Origin: Glycomyces artemisiae
GTDB taxonomy: Bacteria; Actinomycetota; Actinomycetes; Mycobacteriales; Micromonosporaceae
NCBI RefSeq assembly: GCF_003002955.1
Contig: NZ_PVTJ01000005.1
Coordinates: 124,001-188,000, forward strand
Direction: 5' to 3'
Length of the DNA stretch: 64,000 nt
Part shown: positions 43,248 through 51,913 of the stretch, piece by piece
How the letters are laid out: every line of letters begins with the position of its first letter
How positions within the stretch are numbered: the stretch's first letter is position 1
Notes under the pieces: model-generated
What the model saw: only the letters and a program-made list of their open reading frames with translations
Told to the model about the DNA's origin: nothing
The model's database searches: none
Program-made: the position numbers and the translations under genes

Positions 43248-45761
43248 GTGAATCCCGAACCCCGCCGATCCGGCAGCGCCATCGCGCAGCTCTCCTCCTG
43301 GCTGGCCGTGCACCTCTCCGACAGCGGCCGGACCGTCGCCGAAGTGGCCGACGAGCTCGGCGTGAGCGAGGAGACCGTCCGGTCCTGGCTCGCCGGCCAC
43401 CGGCCCGGCGACGAGGACGGCGCGTTCGCCCACCTCGACACCCCGGCCAAGCTCGGCGGCTGGCTGCGCGCCCGCATCGCCGACTCCGGCTGCAGTGTCC
43501 GGCAGATCGCCGAGACCACCGAGAACGTCAGCCGGGTGACGATCTACTACTGGATCCGCGGCGAGTACCTCCCCAAGCCCCCGACCGGCGACGCCCCCGA
43601 CCGCTTCGACCAGCTCCTCAGCAACCCGCGACTGGGTCTGAGCCTGCGCGAGCGCGTCGAGCTCGACGAAGTCCGCCGCCGCCTCACCGGCACCTCGCTC
43701 AACGCCGAGAAGCCCGTCGCCGACTGGCCCTCCCGCGCACTCCCGGCCGACGACAGGGCCTTCTTCGGCCGCAACCAAGAGCAGCGACGCCTGGACCGCC
43801 TGCTGCGCGAGCACCGACGCGGCCGGTCGGTGGTCGTCGCCGCACTCACCGGCATCGGCGGCGTCGGCAAGACCGCGCTCGCCGTGCACTGGGCGCGCAG
43901 CCGGGCGGTCAAAGCGCGCTTCGTCGACGGCTGCCTGTACGTCAACCTCAACGGCTACGCCGACCTGCCTCCGACCGACCCGCACCAGGCGCTCGCCGGC
44001 CTGCTCGAACAACTGGGCGTCGACCCGGAGGCCGTGCCGGACGACCCCGACGCATTGGCCGCGCGCTACCAGGAGGCACTGCGCGGCAAGCGAATGCTGA
44101 TCGTGCTGGACAACGCCCACGCCGAACCGCAGGTCCGCCCGCTCATACCCACCGAGCCGGACTGCCTGGTCCTCATCACCAGCCGCAGCCAGCTCGACGG
44201 ACTGCGCGCCACCCACTCCGGCACCGTCCACCTGCCCCTGGACACCCTTTCAGGCGCCGAAGCCGCCTCGCTCCTGCGCGGCCTCCTGGGACGGCCGATC
44301 GCCAACGACGCCGAAGCAGACGAGATAGCGGCCTTCGCCGACGCCTGCGGCCGCCTGCCGCTCGCCATCCACATCGCGGCCGCGAACCACCGAACCCACC
44401 ACGCACGGACCGCCTCCGTCGGCGACTACGCCCGCATGCTCACCGAGAACCGACTCGGCCGCTTGAACGTCGGCCCCACCGACCCGTCCACCTCGGTCGC
44501 CGAGGTGTTCGACCGGTCCTACCGCCACCTCTCCGCCCCGGCACAGCGCACCTACCGCCTCCTCGGCCTCCACCCGGGCCTCGACCTGTCCCCGGCACTG
44601 GCGACCAGCCTCACCGGCATGAGCGCCGACGACACCGCCGCCGCCCTGATGGAACTGACCCGGGCCAGCCTGCTCACCCAGAGCCCCGAAGGGCGCTACT
44701 CCCTCCACGACCTCCTCCGGGAGCACGCCACCGCGCTGGCCGAGCGCACCGACCCGGAAGCCGAGCGCCGAAAGGCCATGCGGCGGCTGCTGGACCATTA
44801 CACGCACACCGCCTGCCCCGCGGCCGCGATGATTCGACCGAGCATCGACGAGCTCGCCATCCCGCTGGGGGTGCCGAGCCCCGGCACCGCCCCCGAATCC
44901 CTCACCGAGCGGGAGGCGGCGCGGGCCTGGTTCCAGACGGAGCATGCGGGCATGGCCGCCGTCGTGCTCCGCCAACCGGAAGGCGAACTCGACGTCCAGG
45001 TCTGGCAGTCCGGCTGGGCGCTCTCCGGCTTCTACTACGTGCGCGGCCACATGCGCGACCAGGTCGTCCTCCAGCTCGCAGCCCTGGGCGCCGCGGAGCG
45101 GATCGGCGATTCGGCCGCGCAGGTCCACTCTCATCGGGTCCTGGCCTGGAGCTATACGGGGCTCGGGCGTTTCGAGGACAGCCGGGCGCACCTGCTCCGG
45201 GCGTTGCGGCTCGCCGTCGCGGCCGAAGACCGTATCGCGCAGGCGGCCACCCACCACGGTCTCGCCAACCTGGCCGCGCTGCAAGGACGTCACGGCGCGG
45301 CACTTGAACACTCCCAGCGGTTTCTGGAGCTCTCCAGTGCGCAAGGCAGCCGCATCGGCGTGTCCCGCGCGCTGAACGCGGTCGGCTGGTATCACGCCCA
45401 GCTCGGCGAGTACAAGGAGGCGATCGAATACTGCGAACGAGCACTCGATGCCTGCCAAGCGGTCGAATCCGACCTGCGCCCCCACCTGGAGGCCGCCGTA
45501 TTGGACAGCCTCGGCTTCATCCACCATCGCCTCGGCCGGTACGAACGCGCACGCTCCTGTTACCACCTGGCCCTCGCGCGCGTTCGCGAAGCCGGATCGC
45601 GCCGGGGAGAGGGCGAGGTGCTCTCGTCTCTCGGCGAACTCCACCTCTCGGCCGGTGACCCCGACGCCGCCCGCGAGGCGTTGCAGGAGGCGCTGGGAAT
45701 CCTCACCGACATCGGCCACGCCGGCGCCGACGACCTCCGCCGCAGACTCGCCGACCTCTGA
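43248..45761 (+). CDS. Tandem HTH / NB-ARC / TPR signal-transduction regulator
   Basis: 837 residues from GTG 43248 with GGAGA upstream. Two HTH units lie at the N-terminus: VAEVADELGVSEETVRSWLAG and VRQIAETTENVSRVTIYYWI. The NB-ARC core follows: FFGRNQEQRRLDRLL, Walker A GIGGVGKTAL (about residue 205), Walker B MLIVLDNAH, sensor ITSRSQL and the GLPL-type GRLPLAIHIAA. The C-terminal third has at least five TPRs (AWSYTGLGRFEDSRAHLLRA, GYHAQLGEYKEAIEYCERAL-type units and others). STAND proteins of this layout bind a ligand through the TPRs and switch DNA binding by nucleotide exchange. It is divergent from the MFS-peptide operon, so the KDTSWG peptide is a plausible ligand. Confidence 0.92.
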   Translation: MNPEPRRSGSAIAQLSSWLAVHLSDSGRTVAEVADELGVSEETVRSWLAGHRPGDEDGAFAHLDTPAKLGGWLRARIADSGCSVRQIAETTENVSRVTIYYWIRGEYLPKPPTGDAPDRFDQLLSNPRLGLSLRERVELDEVRRRLTGTSLNAEKPVADWPSRALPADDRAFFGRNQEQRRLDRLLREHRRGRSVVVAALTGIGGVGKTALAVHWARSRAVKARFVDGCLYVNLNGYADLPPTDPHQALAGLLEQLGVDPEAVPDDPDALAARYQEALRGKRMLIVLDNAHAEPQVRPLIPTEPDCLVLITSRSQLDGLRATHSGTVHLPLDTLSGAEAASLLRGLLGRPIANDAEADEIAAFADACGRLPLAIHIAAANHRTHHARTASVGDYARMLTENRLGRLNVGPTDPSTSVAEVFDRSYRHLSAPAQRTYRLLGLHPGLDLSPALATSLTGMSADDTAAALMELTRASLLTQSPEGRYSLHDLLREHATALAERTDPEAERRKAMRRLLDHYTHTACPAAAMIRPSIDELAIPLGVPSPGTAPESLTEREAARAWFQTEHAGMAAVVLRQPEGELDVQVWQSGWALSGFYYVRGHMRDQVVLQLAALGAAERIGDSAAQVHSHRVLAWSYTGLGRFEDSRAHLLRALRLAVAAEDRIAQAATHHGLANLAALQGRHGAALEHSQRFLELSSAQGSRIGVSRALNAVGWYHAQLGEYKEAIEYCERALDACQAVESDLRPHLEAAVLDSLGFIHHRLGRYERARSCYHLALARVREAGSRRGEGEVLSSLGELHLSAGDPDAAREALQEALGILTDIGHAGADDLRRRLADL

Positions 45762-45796
45762 AGCGGTGTCGCAGCGTGAGGCCTGCGGCCGCCGGC

Positions 45797-46849
45797 CTAG
45801 AAGTCGCGCTTCACGGCCTTCACGAGGAGGCCCGCGAAGACCTCCAGGGCCGCGGGGTCGACGTCGGCCCGCGAGTCCTCCAGGGCCGCTTCCGCTTCCG
45901 CGGCGAGCGCCTCGATGCGGTGCTCGGTGTCCGCCAGCGCGCCGGTGTCCATGAGGACCGCGCGCAGCCGCGCCACGCCCTCGGCGTCGAGGTCCGGGTC
46001 CCCGAGCCCGGCGTCCAGGACCGACCGGCGGCCCGCGTCGGCCGCGGCCCAGGCCCGCGCGACCAGGAACGTGTGCTTGCCTTCGCGCAGGTCGTCCCCG
46101 GCGGGCTTGCCGGTCTGCGCGGGGTCGCCGAAGACGCCGAGTACGTCGTCGCGGAGCTGGAACGCCTCGCCGAGCGGCAGCCCGATCGCCGAGTAGTGCG
46201 CGCGGACGCGCTCGGGGGCGCCCGCGAGGGACGCCCCGATGAGCAGCGGCCGCTCGATCGTGTACTTCGCGGACTTGTAGCGGGCGACCTTCGCGGCGGT
46301 GGCCTCGGAGACGTCCCGGCGCACCTCCGAGAGCACGTCGAGGTACTGCCCGGCGCTCACTTCGGTGCGCATCAGGTCGAAGTCGCTCCGCGCGGCCGCG
46401 ACTTTCTCGAACGGCATCCCCGCGGAGCAGAACAGCTCGTCGGACCAGGCCAGGCACAGGTCCCCGAGGAGGATCGCGGCCGCCGACCCGAACTCCAGCG
46501 GCCGTCCCGACCAGCCTTCGCGCTCGTGGAGGGACGCGAAGCGCCGGTGGATCGAGGGGGCGCCGCGCCGCGTGTCGGAGCCGTCGATGAGGTCGTCGTG
46601 CATGAGCGCGGACGCCTGGAGCAGTTCGAGGGAGGAGACGCAGGCGACGAGCTCGTCGGAGTCCTCCAGGCCCGCCCCGCGGGCGCCCCAGTACGCGAAC
46701 GCGGGCCGCAGCCGCTTCCCGCCGCCGAGCACGAAGTCGCGCACCGCGTCGGCGTAGACGCCGAGCCGTTCGTCGATGCCGCAGATGACCGCGGCCTGCC
46801 GGTCCAGGAAGGCCGCCAGGGCCGCGTCGACGCGCTCGTTGAGCTCCAC
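45797..46849 (-). CDS. Polyprenyl (geranylgeranyl-type) diphosphate synthase
   Basis: 350 residues from GTG 46849. A TAGCGT -10 ends 7 nt upstream, so the mRNA may be leaderless. The first Asp-rich motif is MHDDLIDGSDTRRG, with DDxxD; the second is FQLRDDVLGVFGD. GGGKRLRPAFAYW and GKPAGDDLREGKHTFLV are the other family blocks. It condenses isopentenyl diphosphate with allylic diphosphates. The residues before FARM (SALMH) suit a C20-C25 product, but chain length is inferred. It is divergent from metF, as often seen in actinobacteria. Confidence 0.93.
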   Translation of the reverse strand: MELNERVDAALAAFLDRQAAVICGIDERLGVYADAVRDFVLGGGKRLRPAFAYWGARGAGLEDSDELVACVSSLELLQASALMHDDLIDGSDTRRGAPSIHRRFASLHEREGWSGRPLEFGSAAAILLGDLCLAWSDELFCSAGMPFEKVAAARSDFDLMRTEVSAGQYLDVLSEVRRDVSEATAAKVARYKSAKYTIERPLLIGASLAGAPERVRAHYSAIGLPLGEAFQLRDDVLGVFGDPAQTGKPAGDDLREGKHTFLVARAWAAADAGRRSVLDAGLGDPDLDAEGVARLRAVLMDTGALADTEHRIEALAAEAEAALEDSRADVDPAALEVFAGLLVKAVKRDF

Positions 46850-46932
46850 GTTCCGAACGCTAGACGAGCTTCCGCGCGTCCCACCTGTTGGGTGTCCGCG
46901 AATGCAGGTCAGCACACGTGTGTCAGTCCCGT

Positions 46933-46944
46933 TACCGTTGGGTC
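46933..46944 (+). promoter_or_regulatory. -10 element of a leaderless metF promoter
   Basis: TACCGT (46933-46938) lies 6 nt before the ATG at 46945, the same spacing as at the GNAT genes. A clear -35 is not visible. Confidence 0.45.
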
Positions 46945-47850
46945 ATGACACTCGGGACGCCCAGCGTGATGCCGGTCAAGGCCGCCAAGATCGGCGACCT
47001 GCTGCGGTCCGGCGAGCCCAAGTTCTCGTTCGAGCTGTTCCCGCCCCGCGACGAGGCCGCCGAGGGCGTCCTGTGGCGGACCATCCGCGACCTGGAGCGC
47101 CTCGGCGCCGACTACGTGTCGGTGACCTACGGCGCGGGCGGGTCCACGCGGCTCAAGACCGTCGACACCACGAACCTCGTCAACTCGGAGACGACGCTGC
47201 TGACGATGGCGCACTGCACCGCCGTCGACCACTCCGTGGCCGAGCTGCGGAACCTCATCGGCCACTTCGCGAACGTCGGGGTCCGCAACATCCTCGCGGT
47301 GCGCGGCGACCCGCCGGGCAACCCGCGCGCCGACTGGGTCCAGCACCCCGAGGGCATCCTGCACGCCCGCGAGCTCGTCGAGCTCATCAAGGAGTCCGGC
47401 GACTTCAGCGTCGGCGTCGCCGCGTTCCCCGACGGGCACCCGCGGGACGTCGACTGGGACACCGGGGTCCGCTACTTCGTGGAGAAGTGCCGCGCCGGGG
47501 CCGACTTCGCGATCACGCAGATCTTCTACGACGTCGAGGACTACCTGCGGCTGCGCGACGCCGTCGCCGCCGCCGGATGCGACATCCCGATCGTGCCGGG
47601 CATCATGCCGATCACGAACATCAAGCAGATCGAGCGGTTCGCGGTCCTCACCGGGATGGTCTTCCCCGAGGCCCTCGCCGAGCGCCTGCGCGCCGTCGCC
47701 GACGACCGCGACGCGGTCCGCGACATCGGCGTCGAGGTCGCCACCGCCATGGGCGCGCGCCTCCTCGAAGAAGGCGCCCCCGGGCTGCACTTCACGACCC
47801 TGAACCACTCGCGGTCGACGCGCCGCGTCTGGAAGAACCTGCGCCCATAG
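46945..47850 (+). CDS. metF: Methylenetetrahydrofolate reductase
   Basis: 301 residues from ATG 46945. The barrel has KFSFELFPPRDE at the N-terminus (catalytic Glu), DYVSVTYGAGGSTR, NILAVRGDPPG, and the FAD-site ADFAITQIFYDVEDYLRL. It reduces methylene-THF to methyl-THF for methionine synthesis. No upstream ORF or riboswitch is evident; the start codon lies 6 nt after a -10 box. It is divergent from the polyprenyl diphosphate synthase, and the 95-bp gap must hold both promoters. Confidence 0.97.
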   Translation: MTLGTPSVMPVKAAKIGDLLRSGEPKFSFELFPPRDEAAEGVLWRTIRDLERLGADYVSVTYGAGGSTRLKTVDTTNLVNSETTLLTMAHCTAVDHSVAELRNLIGHFANVGVRNILAVRGDPPGNPRADWVQHPEGILHARELVELIKESGDFSVGVAAFPDGHPRDVDWDTGVRYFVEKCRAGADFAITQIFYDVEDYLRLRDAVAAAGCDIPIVPGIMPITNIKQIERFAVLTGMVFPEALAERLRAVADDRDAVRDIGVEVATAMGARLLEEGAPGLHFTTLNHSRSTRRVWKNLRP

Positions 47851-47911
47851 GGAACCGGACGACACGACTGGGGGATTGCGGTCACTGCCGCAACACGTAG
47901 AGTCCTCTGCT

Positions 47912-48571
47912 ATGTCCGATGCTGCGAATACGCGTGTGATGCCGTCTGCTACAACAAGACCCATGCGCACCCGAGTGCCCGCCGACTCCCTTGTAGGCCG
48001 GGTCATCCTCTCCACCCGGTTCCAGCCCGGCGCGGTCGTCGGCGTCGGCCTCACCGCGAGCCTCTTCATCCCCGTCTGCGTCGTCGTCGGCGGACCCGTC
48101 GTGCTCATCGCCCTGCCGCTCCTGGCGGTCACGGCCCTCGCCGACGCCTCCTACATGCTCCTGGCCGCCCGCTCCACGAGCCTGTCGCGGCGGGTCCTCG
48201 TCCTCGAACCCCTCGCCGCGCGCTGCTCCGAAGGCGCCTGGCTGCTCGCCCTGTGGCTCCTCGGCGCGCCCGGCTGGGCCGTCACCGTGACCGGCGCCCT
48301 GTGCTGGATGTACGTCCTCACCCGCATGCGCGCCCGGCAGGTCGGCCTCAACGACCTCGGCATGACCACGATGGGGGAGCGCTCGGTCCGCGAAGTGGTC
48401 GTGGCCCTGGGCCTCGGTGCGTGCGGCGTCATCGCCGTCGCCGGAGGCGGCCAGTACGCCGAGTGGACCGAAGGGGTCGTGACGATCGCGATCACCGCGT
48501 GGATGCTCCTGGCCGCGCTCGGCCTGCTCCAGCTCGTCATCGTCGTCGGCGCGGCCCTGCGCAACGACTGA
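47912..48571 (+). CDS. Integral membrane protein of unknown function
   Basis: 219 residues from ATG 47912. TTGCGG-N16-TAGAGT ends 8 nt upstream. A hydrophilic N-terminus of about 30 residues is followed by about six membrane segments, with conserved-looking RMRARQVGLNDLGMTTMGERSVREV in a cytoplasmic loop. The topology and this loop recall CDP-alcohol phosphatidyltransferases, but the DGxxAR(x8)GxxxD motif is missing, so I do not assign the activity. It lies between metF and a TPR gene in the same direction. Confidence 0.7.
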   Translation: MSDAANTRVMPSATTRPMRTRVPADSLVGRVILSTRFQPGAVVGVGLTASLFIPVCVVVGGPVVLIALPLLAVTALADASYMLLAARSTSLSRRVLVLEPLAARCSEGAWLLALWLLGAPGWAVTVTGALCWMYVLTRMRARQVGLNDLGMTTMGERSVREVVVALGLGACGVIAVAGGGQYAEWTEGVVTIAITAWMLLAALGLLQLVIVVGAALRND

Positions 48572-48609
48572 CCGGGAATGATCCCGCGCCCCCGGGCGTT
48601 GAGGGTCGA

Positions 48610-48990
48610 ATGCGCTCCGACGACATCACCGACGACCAGATCGCCGCCTTCATCGACTCCGCCGCGCGCGGACGGCAGGTCCCCGAGGAGACCCAGCGCC
48701 TGCGCGACGCCGAGGAGATGCTCGCCCAGAAGGACCCGCACGCCGCCCTGAAGTTCCTGGAGCCGCTCCTGCGCGACCACCCGGAGCATCCGGACGTCAT
48801 GCTCGTGGCGGCCCGCGCCTACTTCAAGTCGGCGCAGCTGAACAAGGCGCTGGCGCTCTCGGAGAAGATGGTCGAGGCCAACCCTGCCGACTTCTACGCC
48901 CGCCTGCTCCTGGGCCGCACCCTTCAGCGGATGGGACGCAACGACGAGGCGCGCGGCCACCTGCGCCTCGTGGACGAGATCACGGAGTAG
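48610..48990 (+). CDS. Small TPR protein
   Basis: 126 residues from ATG 48610. After an acidic N-terminal helix (DDITDDQIAAFIDSAARG) come about two and a half TPR units, such as PDVMLVAARAYFKSAQLNKAL and FYARLLLGRTLQRMGRNDEA. It is soluble and probably mediates protein contacts. The 38-nt gap to the upstream membrane gene allows co-transcription. A good terminator follows at 49067-49094. Confidence 0.8.
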   Translation: MRSDDITDDQIAAFIDSAARGRQVPEETQRLRDAEEMLAQKDPHAALKFLEPLLRDHPEHPDVMLVAARAYFKSAQLNKALALSEKMVEANPADFYARLLLGRTLQRMGRNDEARGHLRLVDEITE

Positions 48991-49066
48991 CCCGCTCGGG
49001 CGGCTCCAGCGCGGCCGCCCGTGCCGGGACTGTTCGAACACCGCGTGACGCGGAAGGGAACACAAT

Positions 49067-49094
49067 GGGCCGCGGACTGCATTGTCCGCGGCCC
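49067..49094 (+). terminator. Terminator after the TPR gene
   Basis: Perfect 11-bp stem GGGCCGCGGAC/GTCCGCGGCCC, loop TGCATT, followed by TTTCGCATT. A weaker CGGGCGGC/GCCGCCCG stem lies just after the stop codon. Confidence 0.8.
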
Positions 49095-49209
49095 TTTCGC
49101 ATTGCTGCGCAAGGGTTCTGCTGTCGGATGGGCGACAATCCGTAGCGATGCGCTGATTTTGTGCGAAGTTGGGGGTTGGAAATGTCGTACCCCTGTGGTT
49201 CCATATTTC

Positions 49210-49225
49210 TCGAACGCAAGTTCGA
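49210..49225 (+). promoter_or_regulatory. LexA (SOS) box
   Basis: TCGAACGCAAGTTCGA is a perfect inverted repeat containing CGAAC-N4-GTTCG, the actinobacterial/Bacillus LexA site. It ends 21 bp before the HEPN start codon and would block its promoter. Confidence 0.88.
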
Positions 49226-49246
49226 ACAGAGGTTTAGGAGGCCACC

Positions 49247-49768
49247 ATGGCTGCTTCCCGACCCGGAGCCACCCGATCCGCATCGACCGTGTCGACCGCC
49301 GGCACCGGCTCCTCCCCCCGACTCGTGCAGGCCGGCACCGTCTCCAACTCCCGCCTGCGCATTCCCGCCGACCAACTACCGAACCGCTCCCCGCTGCAAC
49401 TGCTCGCCACCGCCCGCGCCGACCTCGACGACGCCGCCGAGCGCGTGCGCCCCGGCGAGCGCTACGCCGAGGCCCACATGGCGGCGCTGCGCGTCGCCGT
49501 CGCCGTCCTCGCCGTCCGCGCCGGGGACGCCACCGGCAGGCGCCGCCCCGGCCGCCCGTCGAGCACCTGGGAGCTCCTGCGCAACGTCGCGCCCGAGCTG
49601 GAGGAGTGGGCCTCCCACTTCGCCCGCACCGCCCGCAAGCGGGTCCTCGCCCAAGCGGGCATCCCCGACATCGTCACCCCCGAAGAGGCCGACTCCATCG
49701 TCGCCGACGCGCGGCGCTTCCTCGACGTCGTGGTCCGACTGCTTGGGTTCAGCGCTCTGGCTCGCTGA
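49247..49768 (+). CDS. SAV_6107-type HEPN domain protein, SOS-regulated
   Basis: 173 residues with TTTAGGAGG before the ATG. A Ser/Thr/Gly-rich N-terminus (about 45 residues) is followed by a helical domain with [37 protein letters not shown] in outline (motifs [13 protein letters not shown] and [16 protein letters not shown]), matching the SAV_6107 HEPN family. The RX4-6H catalytic motif of RNase HEPNs is not obvious. A perfect LexA box sits just upstream, so it should be induced by DNA damage. In other actinobacteria the family is found near translesion-synthesis genes. Here aspS follows, without evident coupling. Confidence 0.85.
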   Translation: MAASRPGATRSASTVSTAGTGSSPRLVQAGTVSNSRLRIPADQLPNRSPLQLLATARADLDDAAERVRPGERYAEAHMAALRVAVAVLAVRAGDATGRRRPGRPSSTWELLRNVAPELEEWASHFARTARKRVLAQAGIPDIVTPEEADSIVADARRFLDVVVRLLGFSALAR

Positions 49769-49854
49769 AGCGGCGTGAGGGAACGGGCTCGCTGACGGCC
49801 CGACCCCTCCGGGTGACCCCTGCCGTGCCCGGCGATATGCGCGCGACCGGTGCG

Positions 49855-49917
49855 CACCGGCGGTTATACGATTGGCGCTGGCGCTTGACAGGCGCCGGTG
49901 TTTCACCAGTCCAATCG
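49855..49917 (+). promoter_or_regulatory. Nested inverted repeats before aspS
   Basis: CACCGGCG (49855-49862) pairs with CGCCGGTG (49893-49900); CGATTGG (49869-49875) pairs with CCAATCG (49911-49917); GGCGC (49880-49884) pairs with GCGCC (49892-49896). The first and third share bases, so they are alternatives. TTATAC at 49864 and a perfect TTGACA at 49885 could be promoter parts. It may be a promoter-overlapping regulatory structure. Confidence 0.4.
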
Positions 49918-49935
49918 CTAAGGGGTTCTGAGGCC

Positions 49936-51732
49936 GTGTATCGGACACACCTCGCCGGCACGCTGAGTGCCGCTGACGTCGACCAGCAAGTCACCCTCGC
50001 CGGATGGGTGGCGCGTCGCCGCGATCACGGTGGGGTGGAGTTCGTGGATCTGCGCGACGCCTCGGGCGTCGTCCAGGTCGTCTTCCGCGACTCGGAGGCC
50101 GCCGAGGCCGCCCAGAAGCTGCGCAACGAGTACTGCGTGTCGATCACCGGCACCGTCGCGCGCCGCCCCGAAGGCAACGAGAACCCGGACCTGCCGACCG
50201 GCGAGATCGAGATCAGCGCGACCGCGCTCGACGTGCTCTCCGAGTCCGCGCCGCTGCCGTTCCAAATCGACGACCACGTGGACGTCTCCGAGGACATCCG
50301 CCTGCGCCACCGCTACCTCGACCTGCGCCGCACCGGCCCCAACGACGCGATCCGCCTGCGCTCCAAGGCCAACCACATCGCGCGCAACCTCCTCGCCGAA
50401 GAGGGCTACGTCGAGGTCGAGACCCCGACCCTCACCCGCTCCACCCCCGAGGGCGCCCGCGACTTCCTCGTGCCCGCCCGCCTGCGGCCCGGCTCCTGGT
50501 ACGCGCTCCCGCAGTCCCCGCAGCTGTTCAAGCAGCTCCTCATGGTCGGCGGCTTCGAGAAGTACTACCAGATCGCCCGCTGCTACCGCGACGAGGACTT
50601 CCGCGCCGACCGCCAGCCCGAGTTCACCCAGCTCGACATCGAGGCCTCGTTCGTCGACCAGGACGACGTGATCGCCCTCGGCGAGCGCATCGTCTCCGCG
50701 CTGTGGGCCGAACTCGCCGACTACGCGATCCCGACCCCGATCCAGCGGCTGACCTGGCACGACGCCATGGACCGGTACGGCTCCGACAAGCCCGACCTGC
50801 GCTTCGGCCAGGAGCTCGTCGAGCTCACCGACTACCTGCGCGGCACCGAGTTCCGCGTCTTCGCCGGCGCGATCGACGCGGGCGGCTACGTCGGCGCGGT
50901 CGTCATGCCCGGCGGCGCATCCCAGACCCGCAAGGAGCTCGACGGCTGGCAGGACTGGGCCAAGGCGCGCGGCGCCAAGGGCCTCGCCTACATCACCTTC
51001 AACGCCGAGACCGGCGAGCCGAAGGGCCCCGTCGCCAAGAACCTCTCCGAGGAGCACCTCGCCGGGCTCGCCGACGCCGTCGGCGCCAAGGCCGGGGACG
51101 CGGTCTTCTTCGCCGCCTCCGCCGACCGCCGCGAGGCCCAGGAGCTGCTCGGCGCCGCCCGCCTCGAACTCGGCAAGCGCACCGGCCTCATCGACCCCGA
51201 CGCGTGGGCGTTCTGCTGGGTCGTCGACGCCCCCATGTTCGAGCGCACCGACGACGGCGGCTGGACCGCGATCCACCACCCGTTCACCTCCCCGAACCCC
51301 GAGTGGATCGACAAGTTCGAGACCGACCCGGAGCACGCGCTGACGTACGCGTACGACATCGTCTGCAACGGCAACGAGATCGCGGGCGGGTCCATCCGTA
51401 TCCACGACGGCAAGGTCCAGTCCCGCGTCTTCGACGTGCTCGGCCTCACCCACGAGGACGCCAAGGAGAAGTTCGGGTTCCTTCTCGAAGGCCTCAAGTA
51501 CGGCGCCCCGCCGCACGGCGGCATCGCCTTCGGCTGGGACCGCGTCTGCGCGATCCTGTCCGGCGCCGACTCGATCCGCGACGTCATCGCGTTCCCGAAG
51601 ACCGGCGGCGGCTTCGACCCGCTGACCTCGGCCCCCACGCCGATCACGCCCGAACAACGCGAAGAGGCGGGCATCGACTACGTTCCGGAGACGGAAGAGG
51701 AGGAAGCGGGTACCGACCCCGTTGCCTCTTAG
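49936..51732 (+). CDS. aspS: Aspartyl-tRNA synthetase
   Basis: 598 residues from GTG 49936, the standard bacterial length. The N-terminal OB fold has [23 protein letters not shown]. Class II motif 2 is [21 protein letters not shown], split here as [13 protein letters not shown] and RADRQPEF. The GAD insertion ([19 protein letters not shown]) and motif 3 [10 protein letters not shown] complete it. The enzyme charges tRNA with aspartate. A structured upstream region may regulate it. I cannot tell from sequence alone whether it also charges tRNA-Asn, and no gatCAB lies in the window. Confidence 0.97.
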   Translation: MYRTHLAGTLSAADVDQQVTLAGWVARRRDHGGVEFVDLRDASGVVQVVFRDSEAAEAAQKLRNEYCVSITGTVARRPEGNENPDLPTGEIEISATALDVLSESAPLPFQIDDHVDVSEDIRLRHRYLDLRRTGPNDAIRLRSKANHIARNLLAEEGYVEVETPTLTRSTPEGARDFLVPARLRPGSWYALPQSPQLFKQLLMVGGFEKYYQIARCYRDEDFRADRQPEFTQLDIEASFVDQDDVIALGERIVSALWAELADYAIPTPIQRLTWHDAMDRYGSDKPDLRFGQELVELTDYLRGTEFRVFAGAIDAGGYVGAVVMPGGASQTRKELDGWQDWAKARGAKGLAYITFNAETGEPKGPVAKNLSEEHLAGLADAVGAKAGDAVFFAASADRREAQELLGAARLELGKRTGLIDPDAWAFCWVVDAPMFERTDDGGWTAIHHPFTSPNPEWIDKFETDPEHALTYAYDIVCNGNEIAGGSIRIHDGKVQSRVFDVLGLTHEDAKEKFGFLLEGLKYGAPPHGGIAFGWDRVCAILSGADSIRDVIAFPKTGGGFDPLTSAPTPITPEQREEAGIDYVPETEEEEAGTDPVAS

Positions 51733-51913
51733 CCCTACGATGTCGTAGTGCGCGGCCCGAGCCGACGGCTCGGGCCGCACTCGTTTTCGGAGTGCCCGGC
51801 CGCCCCTCAGCGTTTTCCGAACTGGCAGGAGTCCTTGGGAAGTGGCCGCGGCGCGTTGACGGCTGATATATGTAACATCCGGCCGATGCAGGAGTAAGAG
51901 GAGCGGGTTCGAC

